A DNA stretch of 12,475 bases from an uncultured Chloroflexota bacterium (lineage in GTDB: Bacteria > Chloroflexota > UBA4733). Numbering within the stretch: position 1 is the stretch's first letter; every line of letters starts with the position of its first letter. The stretch spans positions 1 to 12,475 of the forward strand of contig CALBSQ010000238.1 in NCBI GenBank assembly GCA_937967325.1, written 5' to 3'. The position numbers and the translations under genes were made by a program. Below are positions 1-6,798 of this stretch, piece after piece. The notes under the pieces are model-generated. The model was not told where the DNA came from. It did not search any database and worked only from the letters and a program-made list of their open reading frames with translations.

Positions 1-198
1 AGGATGGCAACGGGCGGACGGCGCCCCGAATTGATGGATGCACCGCTTGGTGGCTAGCACAAGGATGGGCGCATGGCGCCACGTAGCATGTCGTCGAGCC
101 TGGGTGGGACCTGATCTTGGCGATGGATCTCGGCCCGCTGGGTCGTGGCGCCGGCGATCACCCGGAGATCAGGCGGTGGGATTCCGGCCAGCGGGCCA

Positions 199-249
199 GT
201 CGCGCGGGTCGAGGTCGGCACCTGCGTGGCCGACCTCGACCGGCGCGAC
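199..249 (-). terminator. Hairpin just downstream of rpsT
   Basis: Two 21-nt arms (199-219 and 229-249) are complementary apart from one G/G mismatch and enclose a 9-nt loop. The structure lies 14 nt past the rpsT stop codon in the direction of rpsT transcription. There is no T-run after it, so it is a terminator or 3'-end stabiliser by position and strength rather than a classic intrinsic terminator. Upstream of it, bases 1-198 show nothing I can identify. Confidence 0.55.
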
Positions 250-263
250 GGTAAGGGCTTAGA

Positions 264-530
264 CTACGAGGCCGAAAGCTCGTTCAGCTTGCGCATCAGG
301 CGCGACTTGCGGCGAGCGACATTGTTGGCGTGGAGGACGCCCTTGCTCGCAGCCCGATCGAGCTGGCTGATGGCGCGCTGCACCGCCGCGGCACTGTCCT
401 CAGCTCCCTGGGCGATGGCCGACTCAGCGCGCGCGAGCTGCGTGCGCGTGGCCGTGCGAACCGGGCGATTCTGCGCGGCCTTCTTGCTCGCTACAGTGAC
501 GCGCTTGAACGAGGAATGCAGGTTGGGCAC
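264..530 (-). CDS. rpsT: 30S ribosomal protein S20
   Basis: This 88-residue protein is S20, a primary 16S rRNA-binding protein of the small ribosomal subunit. The full length, the Lys/Arg-rich helical character and the C-terminal block (residues 57-87, containing LDRAASKGVLHANNVARRKS) match the family, which has LDKAAKKGVIHKNKAARKKSR at the same place. The start is GTG at 530, preceded by AGGAG about 10 nt upstream. The N-terminus (PNLHSSFKR...) then aligns with the usual ANIKSAKKR start. The same frame stays open far upstream, but that extension lies antisense-like across the phosphatase gene and has no S20 character. The gene is the last on a minus-strand cluster. Its leader has a small hairpin and a possible extended -10 element. 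Non-ATG starts also occur in rpsT of enterobacteria, where translation is autoregulated; whether that applies here is not known. Confidence 0.95.
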   Translation of the reverse strand: MPNLHSSFKRVTVASKKAAQNRPVRTATRTQLARAESAIAQGAEDSAAAVQRAISQLDRAASKGVLHANNVARRKSRLMRKLNELSAS

Positions 531-554
531 GAGTGCGTAGCTCCTCACGGCGCG

Positions 555-570
555 CCTGCCGTCAGGCAGG
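555..570 (-). promoter_or_regulatory. Small hairpin in rpsT leader
   Basis: CCTGCC (555-560) and GGCAGG (565-570) form a 6-bp stem with a 4-nt loop between the putative rpsT promoter and its Shine-Dalgarno sequence. It could be a site for control of S20 translation, but that is inference from position only. Confidence 0.3.
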
Positions 571-608
571 ACGCAACTCTGTCTTCTCTTCGTAACTTCC
601 GGCTGGGC

Positions 609-617
609 AGCATACCA
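609..617 (-). promoter_or_regulatory. Possible extended -10 promoter of rpsT
   Basis: On the minus strand the sequence TGGTATGCT matches an extended -10 (TGnTATaaT-like), about 80 nt upstream of the GTG start of rpsT. No convincing -35 hexamer is visible, which is common for extended -10 promoters. Confidence 0.3.
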
Positions 618-652
618 TGTCGCCACCTGGCGAACGCCCACTCCGGGCCGGG

Positions 653-1354
653 CTAGCCGGCGTCGCCGGTTGCCGGCAGTCGCAAGCCCCCGCTGGCCGC
701 GCCCGGCGACGCCAACAGCCCAAAGGGAATGACGAGTCTTGGCGCCACGTCGGGGGAAAACTCGACCACGGCGACATCGGGCATGCGCATGGCCCGCCAG
801 GTCTGGAACGCCTGCTCCGTCGTGTGTCCCAGCAGCCAGGACAGGTAGGCGGTGAGCACGCGACCGCCCGATGCCACGGCAAAGGCGCCCGGGTTGACGT
901 GACCTGGATGGACGACCGGACCATGGTCGGGACGCAACCGCTCGATGCCCGCGGCAAATCGGGCGGCCGCCTCGGCGGCGGTCTCCCAGCCGGCAGCGGC
1001 CGGCCGGACGGGCGCCGTGATGAAGCGGCCGACCGTGGCGAGGAACGTGGCCGCGTCCAGCCAGCCCTCGGCGTGGCTCTCCGCGAAACTGGGATCTGTC
1101 TGCACCAGCAGTCCGCGCTCGGCGGCGACATCCGCCAACGTGGCCGACATCTTCGGCTCGGGACCGGCGTAAAACCCGTCGGCGTGCTCGAAGAGGGCGA
1201 CGGCGGTCAGACGGCGCGCGGCGACACGCCCTTCCGGACTCAGCTCCCATTCCCTGGCCGGCCGTGCTGGGTTGACGCGGGGACGGGCATGCCGGACCAA
1301 AATGACGCGGCTCGCTTGGGGGAGGACCGACGGGTCAACCAAAGGAGCTGCCAC
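653..1354 (-). CDS. Histidine phosphatase (phosphoglycerate-mutase-like) family protein, second catalytic His not conserved
   Basis: A protein of about 233 aa with the fold of the histidine phosphatase superfamily. The N-terminal strand and catalytic motif ILVRHARP lies at residues 18-25, with His22 as the expected phospho-acceptor. It is followed by WELSPEGRVAARRL (the usual L-T-x-x-G-x-x-Q/A region) and by AGPEPKMSATLADVA, which corresponds to the SSPEPKAxETA motif of one subfamily. The C-terminal segment VASGGRVLTAYLS aligns with the usual VSHGxVLTAYLS, so the second catalytic His is Gly here. The enzyme may therefore be impaired, or may act as a binding protein. I chose the GTG at 1354 because AAAGGGGG lies just upstream; a TTG at 1375 would add seven residues but lacks a ribosome binding site. 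It follows the selenoprotein candidate by 77 nt on the same strand. The substrate cannot be predicted. Confidence 0.78.
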   Translation of the reverse strand: MAAPLVDPSVLPQASRVILVRHARPRVNPARPAREWELSPEGRVAARRLTAVALFEHADGFYAGPEPKMSATLADVAAERGLLVQTDPSFAESHAEGWLDAATFLATVGRFITAPVRPAAAGWETAAEAAARFAAGIERLRPDHGPVVHPGHVNPGAFAVASGGRVLTAYLSWLLGHTTEQAFQTWRAMRMPDVAVVEFSPDVAPRLVIPFGLLASPGAASGGLRLPATGDAG

Positions 1355-1383
1355 GGTCCCCCTTTCGCCGGGCAACGACGGTA

Positions 1384-1398
1384 GCGCCGGTTCGGCGC
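1384..1398 (-). terminator. Short GC hairpin between selenoprotein and phosphatase genes
   Basis: GCGCCG and CGGCGC form a 6-bp stem with a 3-nt loop in the 77-nt gap. There is no T-run, so it is at best an attenuating or stabilising structure. Confidence 0.2.
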
Positions 1399-1431
1399 GA
1401 CCAGTCCACCATGACCTGGCAAGGCCGCCGG

Positions 1432-2661
1432 CTAGCGCCCAAAGTAATCCGGGTGGTAGATCGTGTGAGGCGGGGTGCGATCGCGCGGCTCGTCGCCGGC
1501 CAGGGTAAAGGCGATGCCGAGCGGGGCCGGGCCCAGGTCGTCGGCGCGGTTGTTGTACTGTCCCGTGCCCCAGCGCGGGCCGGCGGCGAGCAGCTCGAAG
1601 GCGATGAAAGCGCCGCGCGACTCGTCCCAGGTCGCCTCGCCGTAGAGTGCGGCGTCAAACCCACTCTCGGCGTGGCGGTCTTCGTCTCGCTGGCGATCGT
1701 GCCATCGCCAATCCCACTCCAATCGGACGGCGCCGTGCAGGGCGAGCCGGACGAGCCGGCGCTCGTCGCCCGCGACTTCCAAAATCGCCGACTCCAACTC
1801 GGCGTCGCGAATGGCCTCCTCCGGCCAGACGGGCGGCTCGCCGCGCACGAAGTCGCGCAGGTGGAAGCGGGCGAGCCGGCGTATGACCTCGCGCGGCAAT
1901 TGCTGCCGGCTACCGGGGAGACGTGGTTGGGGCACGATGGCGCGAGCCTCCTCGGCGCTGAACCAGGCATAGTCCAGATTCCAGGCCGACTTGCGCCAGT
2001 CGTCCTTGCGGGTGTCGACCGCGCGGGGCAGATCCCGCGCCGCCAACTGCAGGATGAGCCCCCCTTCCGGATAGCGGCTGGGACGGGCCGGCGCGTAGTC
2101 GGGAAGCGTCTCCGGCGCACTGCCGTCGGCGTCATCGGTGTCCGCCAGCACGCTCCAGCGTCGGAGCGCGGTGTGGAGCATCTCCTCCATTTGTCGGGGA
2201 TCGCGCGAGTTGCGCGCCGCGAGCAGGGTGCCGTCCGCCGTGAAGGCGTAGTAGCCCTGGCGCGTATCGGTGGGGAAGGTTCGTCCGGCATAATGCCCCT
2301 GTTCGGCGATGAGCCGGAAGAAGTCACCCTTGGCGTCCCGCTGGCGCTGCAGCGGCGAGCAGTTTTCCGCGACCGGGATGAATTGCTCCGAAGCCAGGCG
2401 GATGACCTCGGGATCGCTGAAGGCCTGCGCACGGCCGGCCACACCGTTGTTTCAGGTACACCCCAGCGGGTTGCCGTTCATTGCCCAGAGAAAGATCGGC
2501 TTCCCCTCCTGCAAGGCAAGGCGGCGGCCCTCCCAAAGGTCGGTCTGCCAGGGCACATCCAGCCAGCGAATCTCGTCCGGTTTGGGCCGCACGTAGGCGA
2601 TGAAGTCGCGGAAGGTAGGCATGTCTGCTATTGAGTCGGGCACGGCGGTAGTCTCGATCAC
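1432..2661 (-). CDS. Thioredoxin-like selenoprotein candidate (in-frame TGA at 2452-2454)
   Basis: One frame of 410 codons is broken only by TGA at codon 70. Before it runs a thioredoxin-fold start (an alternating Trp/Pro region, then GRRLALQEGKPIFLWAMNG, residues 44-62) and GNPLGCT. After it, without frame change, come NNGVAGRA, FSDPEVIRLASEQFIPVAE (helix plus strand) and YYAFTADGTLLAA, the order seen in DUF255/thioredoxin-like proteins ('KPvlv..., C, sdpeV...lnenFVpv...'). The stop codon falls where a redox-active residue is expected, giving Cys68-Thr69-Sec70. The start is GTG 2661, chosen because AGGAGG lies 5 nt upstream; ATGs at 2682, 2703 and 2622 lack this. Residues from about 199 to 409 form a second domain, rich in Trp/Asp/Arg, that I do not recognise. 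No signal peptide is visible, so a cytoplasmic redox role is inferred. The Sec machinery (selA, selB, selC, selD) is not in the window. The alternatives are a disrupted pseudogene or two separate genes, but the downstream part has no ribosome binding site of its own. Confidence 0.8.
2422..2436 (-). promoter_or_regulatory. Candidate bacterial SECIS apical stem-loop
   Basis: On the mRNA, 15 nt after the UGA, GGCC pairs with GGCC around a 7-nt loop GUGCGCA. The loop begins with GU about 20 nt from the UGA, as in bacterial SECIS elements, where a G (often GU) opens a small apical loop roughly 16-37 nt downstream. The stem is only 4 bp and its lower part is irregular, so this is suggestive. An alternative 5-bp hairpin at 2431-2447 lies closer to the UGA than usual. 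Confidence 0.45.
2452..2454 (-). other. In-frame TGA, probable selenocysteine codon
   Basis: TGA on the minus strand, flanked by codons for Gly-Cys-Thr before and Asn-Asn-Gly after, in the same frame as both halves of the thioredoxin-like protein. No other stop interrupts the frame between 2661 and 1432. Confidence 0.75.
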
Positions 2662-2754
2662 GTTCGCCTCCTCTACTGCCATTGTCGGCGCTGGGCCGTA
2701 CATTTGTCCAGTGCGCACGGCGTTCCCAGACACCTGGCAATTGCGGGCCCGCGC

Positions 2755-2783
2755 TTGCGCTTACCGGCGCCAGCATCTATCAT
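2755..2783 (+). promoter_or_regulatory. Probable sigma70 promoter of the ABC importer operon
   Basis: TTGCGC (2755-2760) and TATCAT (2778-2783) are separated by 17 bp. This predicts a transcript start near 2790 and a leader of about 100 nt before the first permease. It lies in the 231-bp divergent gap with the selenoprotein gene; no clear minus-strand promoter was found there. Confidence 0.5.
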
Positions 2784-2892
2784 CTAACTCGCTTTCCTAT
2801 GCCAAGCCACGGGTCGATCTCACCTTCGGGTGGTCCGTGGCGCTCGTCGCGGCGCGATCAAGCGCCCGAACAAGGGAACGAGAAGGCAACCA

Positions 2893-3831
2893 ATGGCAAC
2901 GGCAACGTTGAGCCGGCCCACGGAGCGGCCGGTCTGGCGGCGGGCGCTGGGCACCGACTGGAAGCTCGGCTGGATGCTCGTGCTGCCCGTCCTGGCCGTG
3001 CTGGCCGGCCTCGTCGCCTACCCGTTCGTGCTGGCGATCGCCCTGAGCTTCACCGACAAGATGATTGGCCGCCCCGCGCACTTTGTCGGGTGGCAGAACT
3101 ATCGCGACGTGCTCTTCGGCGACGAGTTCGGTTCGATATTTCGCCGGGCCGTGCTGAACACCGTGCTCTACACCGTCGTCGCGGTCGCCTGCAAGAGCGT
3201 CCTGGGCATGGGCATGGCGCTGTTCCTGCACGAGCAATTTCCTGGTCGAAACCTCATGCGGGCAATCTGCTTCCTGCCCTGGGCCATACCTTCCCTGATC
3301 GTCGGCTTGAGCTGGCAGTGGATCTACAACGGCACCAACGCGGGCGTGCTCAACATGCTGCTTAACGATCTGCACCTCTCCGACACGCTGATCCAGTGGC
3401 TGGGCAACCCGCGCCTGGCGCTGTGGTCGGTGATCCTGGTGGTGATCTGGCAGGGCTGCCCATTCTATGGCATGATGTTCCTGGCCGGGCTCCAGGCGGT
3501 CCAGGCGGAGCTGTATGAAGCAGCCGCCATTGATGGCGCCAACATCTTCCAGCGCTACCTCTATGTGACGCTGCCCGGGCTGAGCGCTGTGGCGACCATC
3601 ACGATCCTGCTCTCCACCATCTGGACGGCCAACAGCATCAACTACATCTACATCCTGACGGGAGGCGGGCCCGCGAACACGACCATGACCTTCCCCATGT
3701 TTGCCTACCAGGTCGGTATCGCCGGCGCGCAGCGGCTCGGCGCGGCCTCTGCCATCACCGTGCTGTTCCTGCCCTTCTTCTTGCTGATCATCTTCGCGTT
3801 GACGCGCCGCATGCTGGCAGAGGAGCGATAG
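2893..3831 (+). CDS. Carbohydrate ABC transporter permease (CUT1, MalF/UgpA type)
   Basis: A 312-residue inner-membrane permease, first gene of a sugar-type import operon. It has about six hydrophobic segments: the first at residues 27-50, then a periplasmic stretch with WQNY (FVGWQNYRDVLF), typical of UgpA/MalF-like proteins. The EAA loop that docks the ATPase is at about residues 207-229 (YEAAAIDGANIFQRYLYVTL). A TGGGPANTTMTFPMFAYQ stretch near residue 256 is also typical of this family. ATG 2893 was chosen because GAGAAGG lies 6 nt upstream; the frame stays open 63 nt further up without a ribosome site. The stop is 4 nt before the second permease, so the two are translationally close. The substrate cannot be named from sequence; related systems import sugars or glycerol-3-phosphate. 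Confidence 0.93.
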   Translation: MATATLSRPTERPVWRRALGTDWKLGWMLVLPVLAVLAGLVAYPFVLAIALSFTDKMIGRPAHFVGWQNYRDVLFGDEFGSIFRRAVLNTVLYTVVAVACKSVLGMGMALFLHEQFPGRNLMRAICFLPWAIPSLIVGLSWQWIYNGTNAGVLNMLLNDLHLSDTLIQWLGNPRLALWSVILVVIWQGCPFYGMMFLAGLQAVQAELYEAAAIDGANIFQRYLYVTLPGLSAVATITILLSTIWTANSINYIYILTGGGPANTTMTFPMFAYQVGIAGAQRLGAASAITVLFLPFFLLIIFALTRRMLAEER

Positions 3832-3835
3832 GGGG

Positions 3836-4711
3836 ATGGCGACGCTGGCGCGGCCGGCCGGCCGTACAAGAGCGCGAACACGCACCCGACCGCTCGCGCT
3901 GAAGCGCGTGGCGCTCCTGCTGACGGGCCTGTTTTTTACGCTCTGGACGCTGGGGCCGATCTACTGGATCGTCGTCACCTCGCTGAAGACGGAGCTCCAG
4001 GTCTACCGCCAACCGACGCTGGTACCGACGGCGGTCACTTTCAAGAACTACCAGACGGTGCTGTTCCATTCCAACTTCCTGCTCTACATCCGCAACAGCT
4101 TGACCGTGGCCCTGGTCACGACGGCGCTGTCGCTGGTGTTCGGTTCGATCTGCGCCTACGCCATCGCCCGCCTGCGCTTCCGCGGTCGCCGGCTGGTGGC
4201 ACGCGCCATCGTCATCTCCTATCTGGCGCCCGGCGGGCTGCTCTTCATCTCGCTGTTCGAGCTGCTGACCGAGCTGCACCTGACCGACAAGCTGGCCGGC
4301 CTGATGGTCAGTTATCTCTCCTTCACGCTGCCCTTCTGCACGTGGCTCATGATCGGCTACTTCCGGACTATTCCCGCCGAGCTGGAGGAGGCGGCGCTGG
4401 TGGACGGCTGCACGCGCCTGCGCGCGCTGATCTACGTGATCATGCCGCTCACGCTGCCTGCGCTGGTCGTGGTGGCGCTCTACTCCTTCACGCAGGCCTG
4501 GAATGAGTTCCTCTACGCCCTGGTCTTCATCAGCAGCGACTCGCAGAAGACCTTCACGGTGGGCCTGATCGGCCTGATTCAGGGCGACACGCTGCCCTGG
4601 GGACCGATGATGGCGGCGGCCAGCCTGGGCATGATCCCGCCCATCATCATCTACGTCCTTGCCCAGCGCTGGGTGGTGTCCGGACTGGCGGCGGGGGCGG
4701 TGAAAGGGTAG
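3836..4711 (+). CDS. Carbohydrate ABC transporter permease (CUT1, MalG/UgpE type)
   Basis: A 291-residue partner permease of the preceding gene. A basic N-terminus (residues 7-23) leads into the first membrane segment (25-47). NYQTVLFHSNFLLYIRNSL is the usual MalG/UgpE pattern of 'N-Y ... l.NSl'. The EAA loop is at about residues 183-206 (EEAALVDGCTRLRALIYVIM followed by PLTLPAL), and ends WNEFLYALVFI, a hallmark of the family. The ATG at 3836 follows the upstream stop by 4 nt, with AGGAG and AGGGGG sequences overlapping the end of the first permease gene. It should form a heterodimeric channel with that protein and take substrate from the lipoprotein encoded 19 nt downstream. Confidence 0.93.
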   Translation: MATLARPAGRTRARTRTRPLALKRVALLLTGLFFTLWTLGPIYWIVVTSLKTELQVYRQPTLVPTAVTFKNYQTVLFHSNFLLYIRNSLTVALVTTALSLVFGSICAYAIARLRFRGRRLVARAIVISYLAPGGLLFISLFELLTELHLTDKLAGLMVSYLSFTLPFCTWLMIGYFRTIPAELEEAALVDGCTRLRALIYVIMPLTLPALVVVALYSFTQAWNEFLYALVFISSDSQKTFTVGLIGLIQGDTLPWGPMMAAASLGMIPPIIIYVLAQRWVVSGLAAGAVKG

Positions 4712-4730
4712 TGACCGAGAGGAGTTAGCA

Positions 4731-6257
4731 ATGACCCGGCGAATTTTCCTACGTGGTGTGCTCGGCGCGGGTGGCGCGCTGGCAGCGTCCGGACTGCTGG
4801 CGGCCTGCGGCGGCAGTACGCCGAGCGCTGTCAGCAGCGCGGCGTCGTCGGCGGCGCCGACATCGGCAGCAGCCGGCAGCACGGCAACGACGAGCGCGGC
4901 TGCGACCAGCGCGGCGGCAGCCACTTCCAGCCAGGCCGCCAGCGTCGCGACCTCGGCAGCGGGCTCGGCCAGCGCGCCGGCCAGCGCGGCCGGACCAGCT
5001 CCGGCGATGGCCCTGACCAAGTTCCCGCTCAAGAGCGTCAAGGTGACGGCATGGGCCTGGCAGAGCTTCTCGCCCGATGCCGATCGCTACATCGCCGATC
5101 AGGCGCAGGCTTGGGGCAAGGCCAACGGCGGCCAGGTGGAGTACGACATCGTGCAGAACTCGGTCTTCACCCAGAAGCTCGCGGCGGCGATCGAGGCGAA
5201 GACGGTGCCCGACGTCATCATGCTGTCCAACGTGCTCTACTATCAGGGACTGAACATTCTGGCCGACCTGACCGATGAGTACACCAAGCTGGACAAGCTG
5301 GCCGGGGGGTTCTACAAGTCGTTCCTGCCCGGTATCCAGGTCGAGAACAAGATCTACAGCATCCCCATCGAGAGTGGGCCTTCGCCGCTGTTCACTCGGC
5401 TGGATTTGATGCAACAGGCGACCGGGACGCGTGAGCCGCCCAAGACGCTGGACGACATGGAGACCGTTGCCAAGAAGATCAACAAGCCCACCGCTTTCTA
5501 CGCCATCGGCTGGACCCTGGGGCGGACGCCGGATTGCGAGGGCAACATCACCGACATCATCCACAACGATGGCGGCGTACTGTGCACGAAGGACGGGACC
5601 AAGCCGGCCTTGCAATCGGATGCCACCATCGGCGCCTTGCAGCGGATCAAGCGCTGGTGGGACGACAAGCTGATCCCGCCCGACTCGACTTCCTGGGACG
5701 ACACCGGCAACAACAACGCCTACCAGTCCAAGCGCGTTGCCTTCGTCGACAACCCCGCCTCCATCTACGGCTGGCTGGTCAGCAACGACCAGAAGCTACT
5801 CGCCGACACGTCGATGTCACCGATCCCGGCCGGCAAGGCCGGCAACTTCAGCAGCGGGGCCGGTGGCTGGAGCTGGAGCGTCAGCAATGCTAGCAAGAGT
5901 CAGGACGCTTCCATCGCCCTGATCGACTTCCTGATGCAGCCGGACAACCTGGAAATCCAGTGCGAGCAGATCGGCGGTCGCTGGTTCCCGGCCTACCAGG
6001 ATTTGGCCAAGAAGACCTTCTGGACCTCCAAGCCGCAGTTCGCCGCTTATCCCGACCTGATCACGAACGCCATCTACAACAGCTACCCGGCGCCGCCGCT
6101 GCCCAAGCTCATGGCCGCGCTGGGCGAGGTCGACACCGGCCTGGTCATCGCCGACATGGCCCAGGCGGTCGTCGTCAACAACACGCCGGTCGACAAGGCC
6201 GTGGCCGACGCGCAGAACAAGATGGAGGACATCTTCAAGAAGTACAACCTGGGCTGA
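4731..6257 (+). CDS. Extracellular sugar-type solute-binding lipoprotein
   Basis: A 508-residue substrate-binding protein of the adjacent importer. The N-terminus MTRRIFLRGVLG carries paired arginines like a Tat signal, then a hydrophobic core and the lipobox LLAAC with Cys26 as the lipidation site. Residues 27-95 are an Ala/Ser/Thr low-complexity spacer, presumably a flexible tether off the membrane. The rest is a type-1 (cluster B/MalE-like) binding fold: VTAWAWQSFSPDADRY, then AIEAKTVPDVIMLSN, IYSIPIESGPSPLFTR and, near the end, a region with GAGGWSWSVSNASKS and IALIDFLMQPDN. AGGAG lies 6 nt before the ATG. It is third in the operon. No ATP-binding subunit follows, so a multitask MsmK/UgpC-type ATPase elsewhere probably powers it. 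The ligand is unknown. Confidence 0.92.
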   Translation: MTRRIFLRGVLGAGGALAASGLLAACGGSTPSAVSSAASSAAPTSAAAGSTATTSAAATSAAAATSSQAASVATSAAGSASAPASAAGPAPAMALTKFPLKSVKVTAWAWQSFSPDADRYIADQAQAWGKANGGQVEYDIVQNSVFTQKLAAAIEAKTVPDVIMLSNVLYYQGLNILADLTDEYTKLDKLAGGFYKSFLPGIQVENKIYSIPIESGPSPLFTRLDLMQQATGTREPPKTLDDMETVAKKINKPTAFYAIGWTLGRTPDCEGNITDIIHNDGGVLCTKDGTKPALQSDATIGALQRIKRWWDDKLIPPDSTSWDDTGNNNAYQSKRVAFVDNPASIYGWLVSNDQKLLADTSMSPIPAGKAGNFSSGAGGWSWSVSNASKSQDASIALIDFLMQPDNLEIQCEQIGGRWFPAYQDLAKKTFWTSKPQFAAYPDLITNAIYNSYPAPPLPKLMAALGEVDTGLVIADMAQAVVVNNTPVDKAVADAQNKMEDIFKKYNLG

Positions 6258-6264
6258 GGCCCAG

Positions 6265-6648
6265 TCAGGCTAGCTTGGGACCGGCAAACAGCACGTCGAT
6301 GCCGTGCTTGCGCATCGCTTGCAGGTAGTCGGCGTCGACGTCGTGCTCGCGCAGCTCCACGATCTGCTCGACGCTGAGGTCGGTGAAACCGGCGTCGCGA
6401 ATGGCTCGTAGGTAGTCCGCATCCACGTCGTGCTCACGGAGCTCGACGACCTGCTCGATCCGTAGTTCGCTAAAACCGGCGTCGCGCAGGGCCTTCAGAT
6501 AGTCCGCGTCGACCTCGTGTTCGTGGAGCTCGATGATCTGCTCGACAGACAGCCCGCTGAACCCGGCGGACCGAACGGCGTGCAGATAGTCGGCGTCGAC
6601 GTCGTGCTCCCGTAGCTCGATGAGCTCCTCCACCGTGATGCCGATCCC
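6265..6648 (-). repeat. Four tandem 87-bp coding repeats
   Basis: The four 29-aa repeats of the SHOCT-like protein are also visible in the DNA as an 87-bp period, for example recurrent TAGTCNGCNTCNACNTCGTG blocks on the plus strand at about 6325, 6412, 6499 and 6586. They have drifted between copies, so duplication is not very recent. Confidence 0.8.
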
Positions 6649-6798
6649 TGCCGTCCGCGTGGGCGGTGTAGTATTGCTCCGAATGTCGGTGCGAGGCGAC
6701 GGCTGTGGGCCGATCGCCTCCAGCAACTGGTCGGCCTGCTCCACGCTGATGGTACCCGCCGCCAGCATCTCCAGCACTTTCCACCGCTCCTCAGCCAT
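6265..6798 (-). CDS. SHOCT-like protein with four 29-residue repeats
   Basis: A 177-residue acidic protein with no signal peptide or membrane segment. Residues 1-30 (MAEERWKVLEMLAAGTISVE...) look like the SHOCT-like/YvlB N-terminal helix pair. After a Pro/Thr linker (31-52) come four repeats of exactly 29 residues, starting near 54, 83, 112 and 141. The consensus is L-S-V-E-Q-I-x-E-L-R-E-H-D-V-D-A-D-Y-L-x-A-x-R-D-A-G-F; the last copy decays to MRKHGIDVLF. Similar motifs ('LSVDELIALRxHGVDxxYIRELRAAGY') occur in BlaR1/M56-like and anti-sigma-type proteins, where their role is unclear. A regulatory or protein-binding role is inferred. The ATG is preceded by AAAGGAG 9-10 nt upstream. The stop lies 7 nt from the convergent binding-protein stop, so the two transcripts probably overlap. 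Confidence 0.8.
   Translation of the reverse strand: MAEERWKVLEMLAAGTISVEQADQLLEAIGPQPSPRTDIRSNTTPPTRTAGIGITVEELIELREHDVDADYLHAVRSAGFSGLSVEQIIELHEHEVDADYLKALRDAGFSELRIEQVVELREHDVDADYLRAIRDAGFTDLSVEQIVELREHDVDADYLQAMRKHGIDVLFAGPKLA

Noticed and set aside
531..1250. Upstream extension of the rpsT frame on the minus strand
   Set aside because: The extension overlaps the phosphatase gene in another frame, and S20 homology begins at the GTG at 530 with its own Shine-Dalgarno.
1432..2442. Independent gene starting at GTG 2442
   Set aside because: There is no ribosome binding site, and the start would cut the thioredoxin-like domain in the middle. The continuous frame through the TGA explains it better.
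1411..2634. Long plus-strand open frame opposite the selenoprotein candidate
   Set aside because: It has no recognisable protein pattern and mirrors the codon periodicity of the minus-strand gene, whose product has clear thioredoxin-like features.
2797..3885. Long minus-strand open frame across the first permease
   Set aside because: His/Gln/Asp/Gly-rich composition is typical of antisense frames in high-GC DNA; the plus strand encodes a clear ABC permease.
3788..5041. Long minus-strand open frame across the second permease and the binding-protein N-terminus
   Set aside because: It is an antisense shadow of two well-supported genes; its Ala-rich start mirrors the low-complexity linker.
6325..6650. 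Regular 87-bp repeats considered as a possible CRISPR-like or satellite array
   Set aside because: The repeats keep frame with one coding sequence, have no unique spacers, and differ mainly at codon level.
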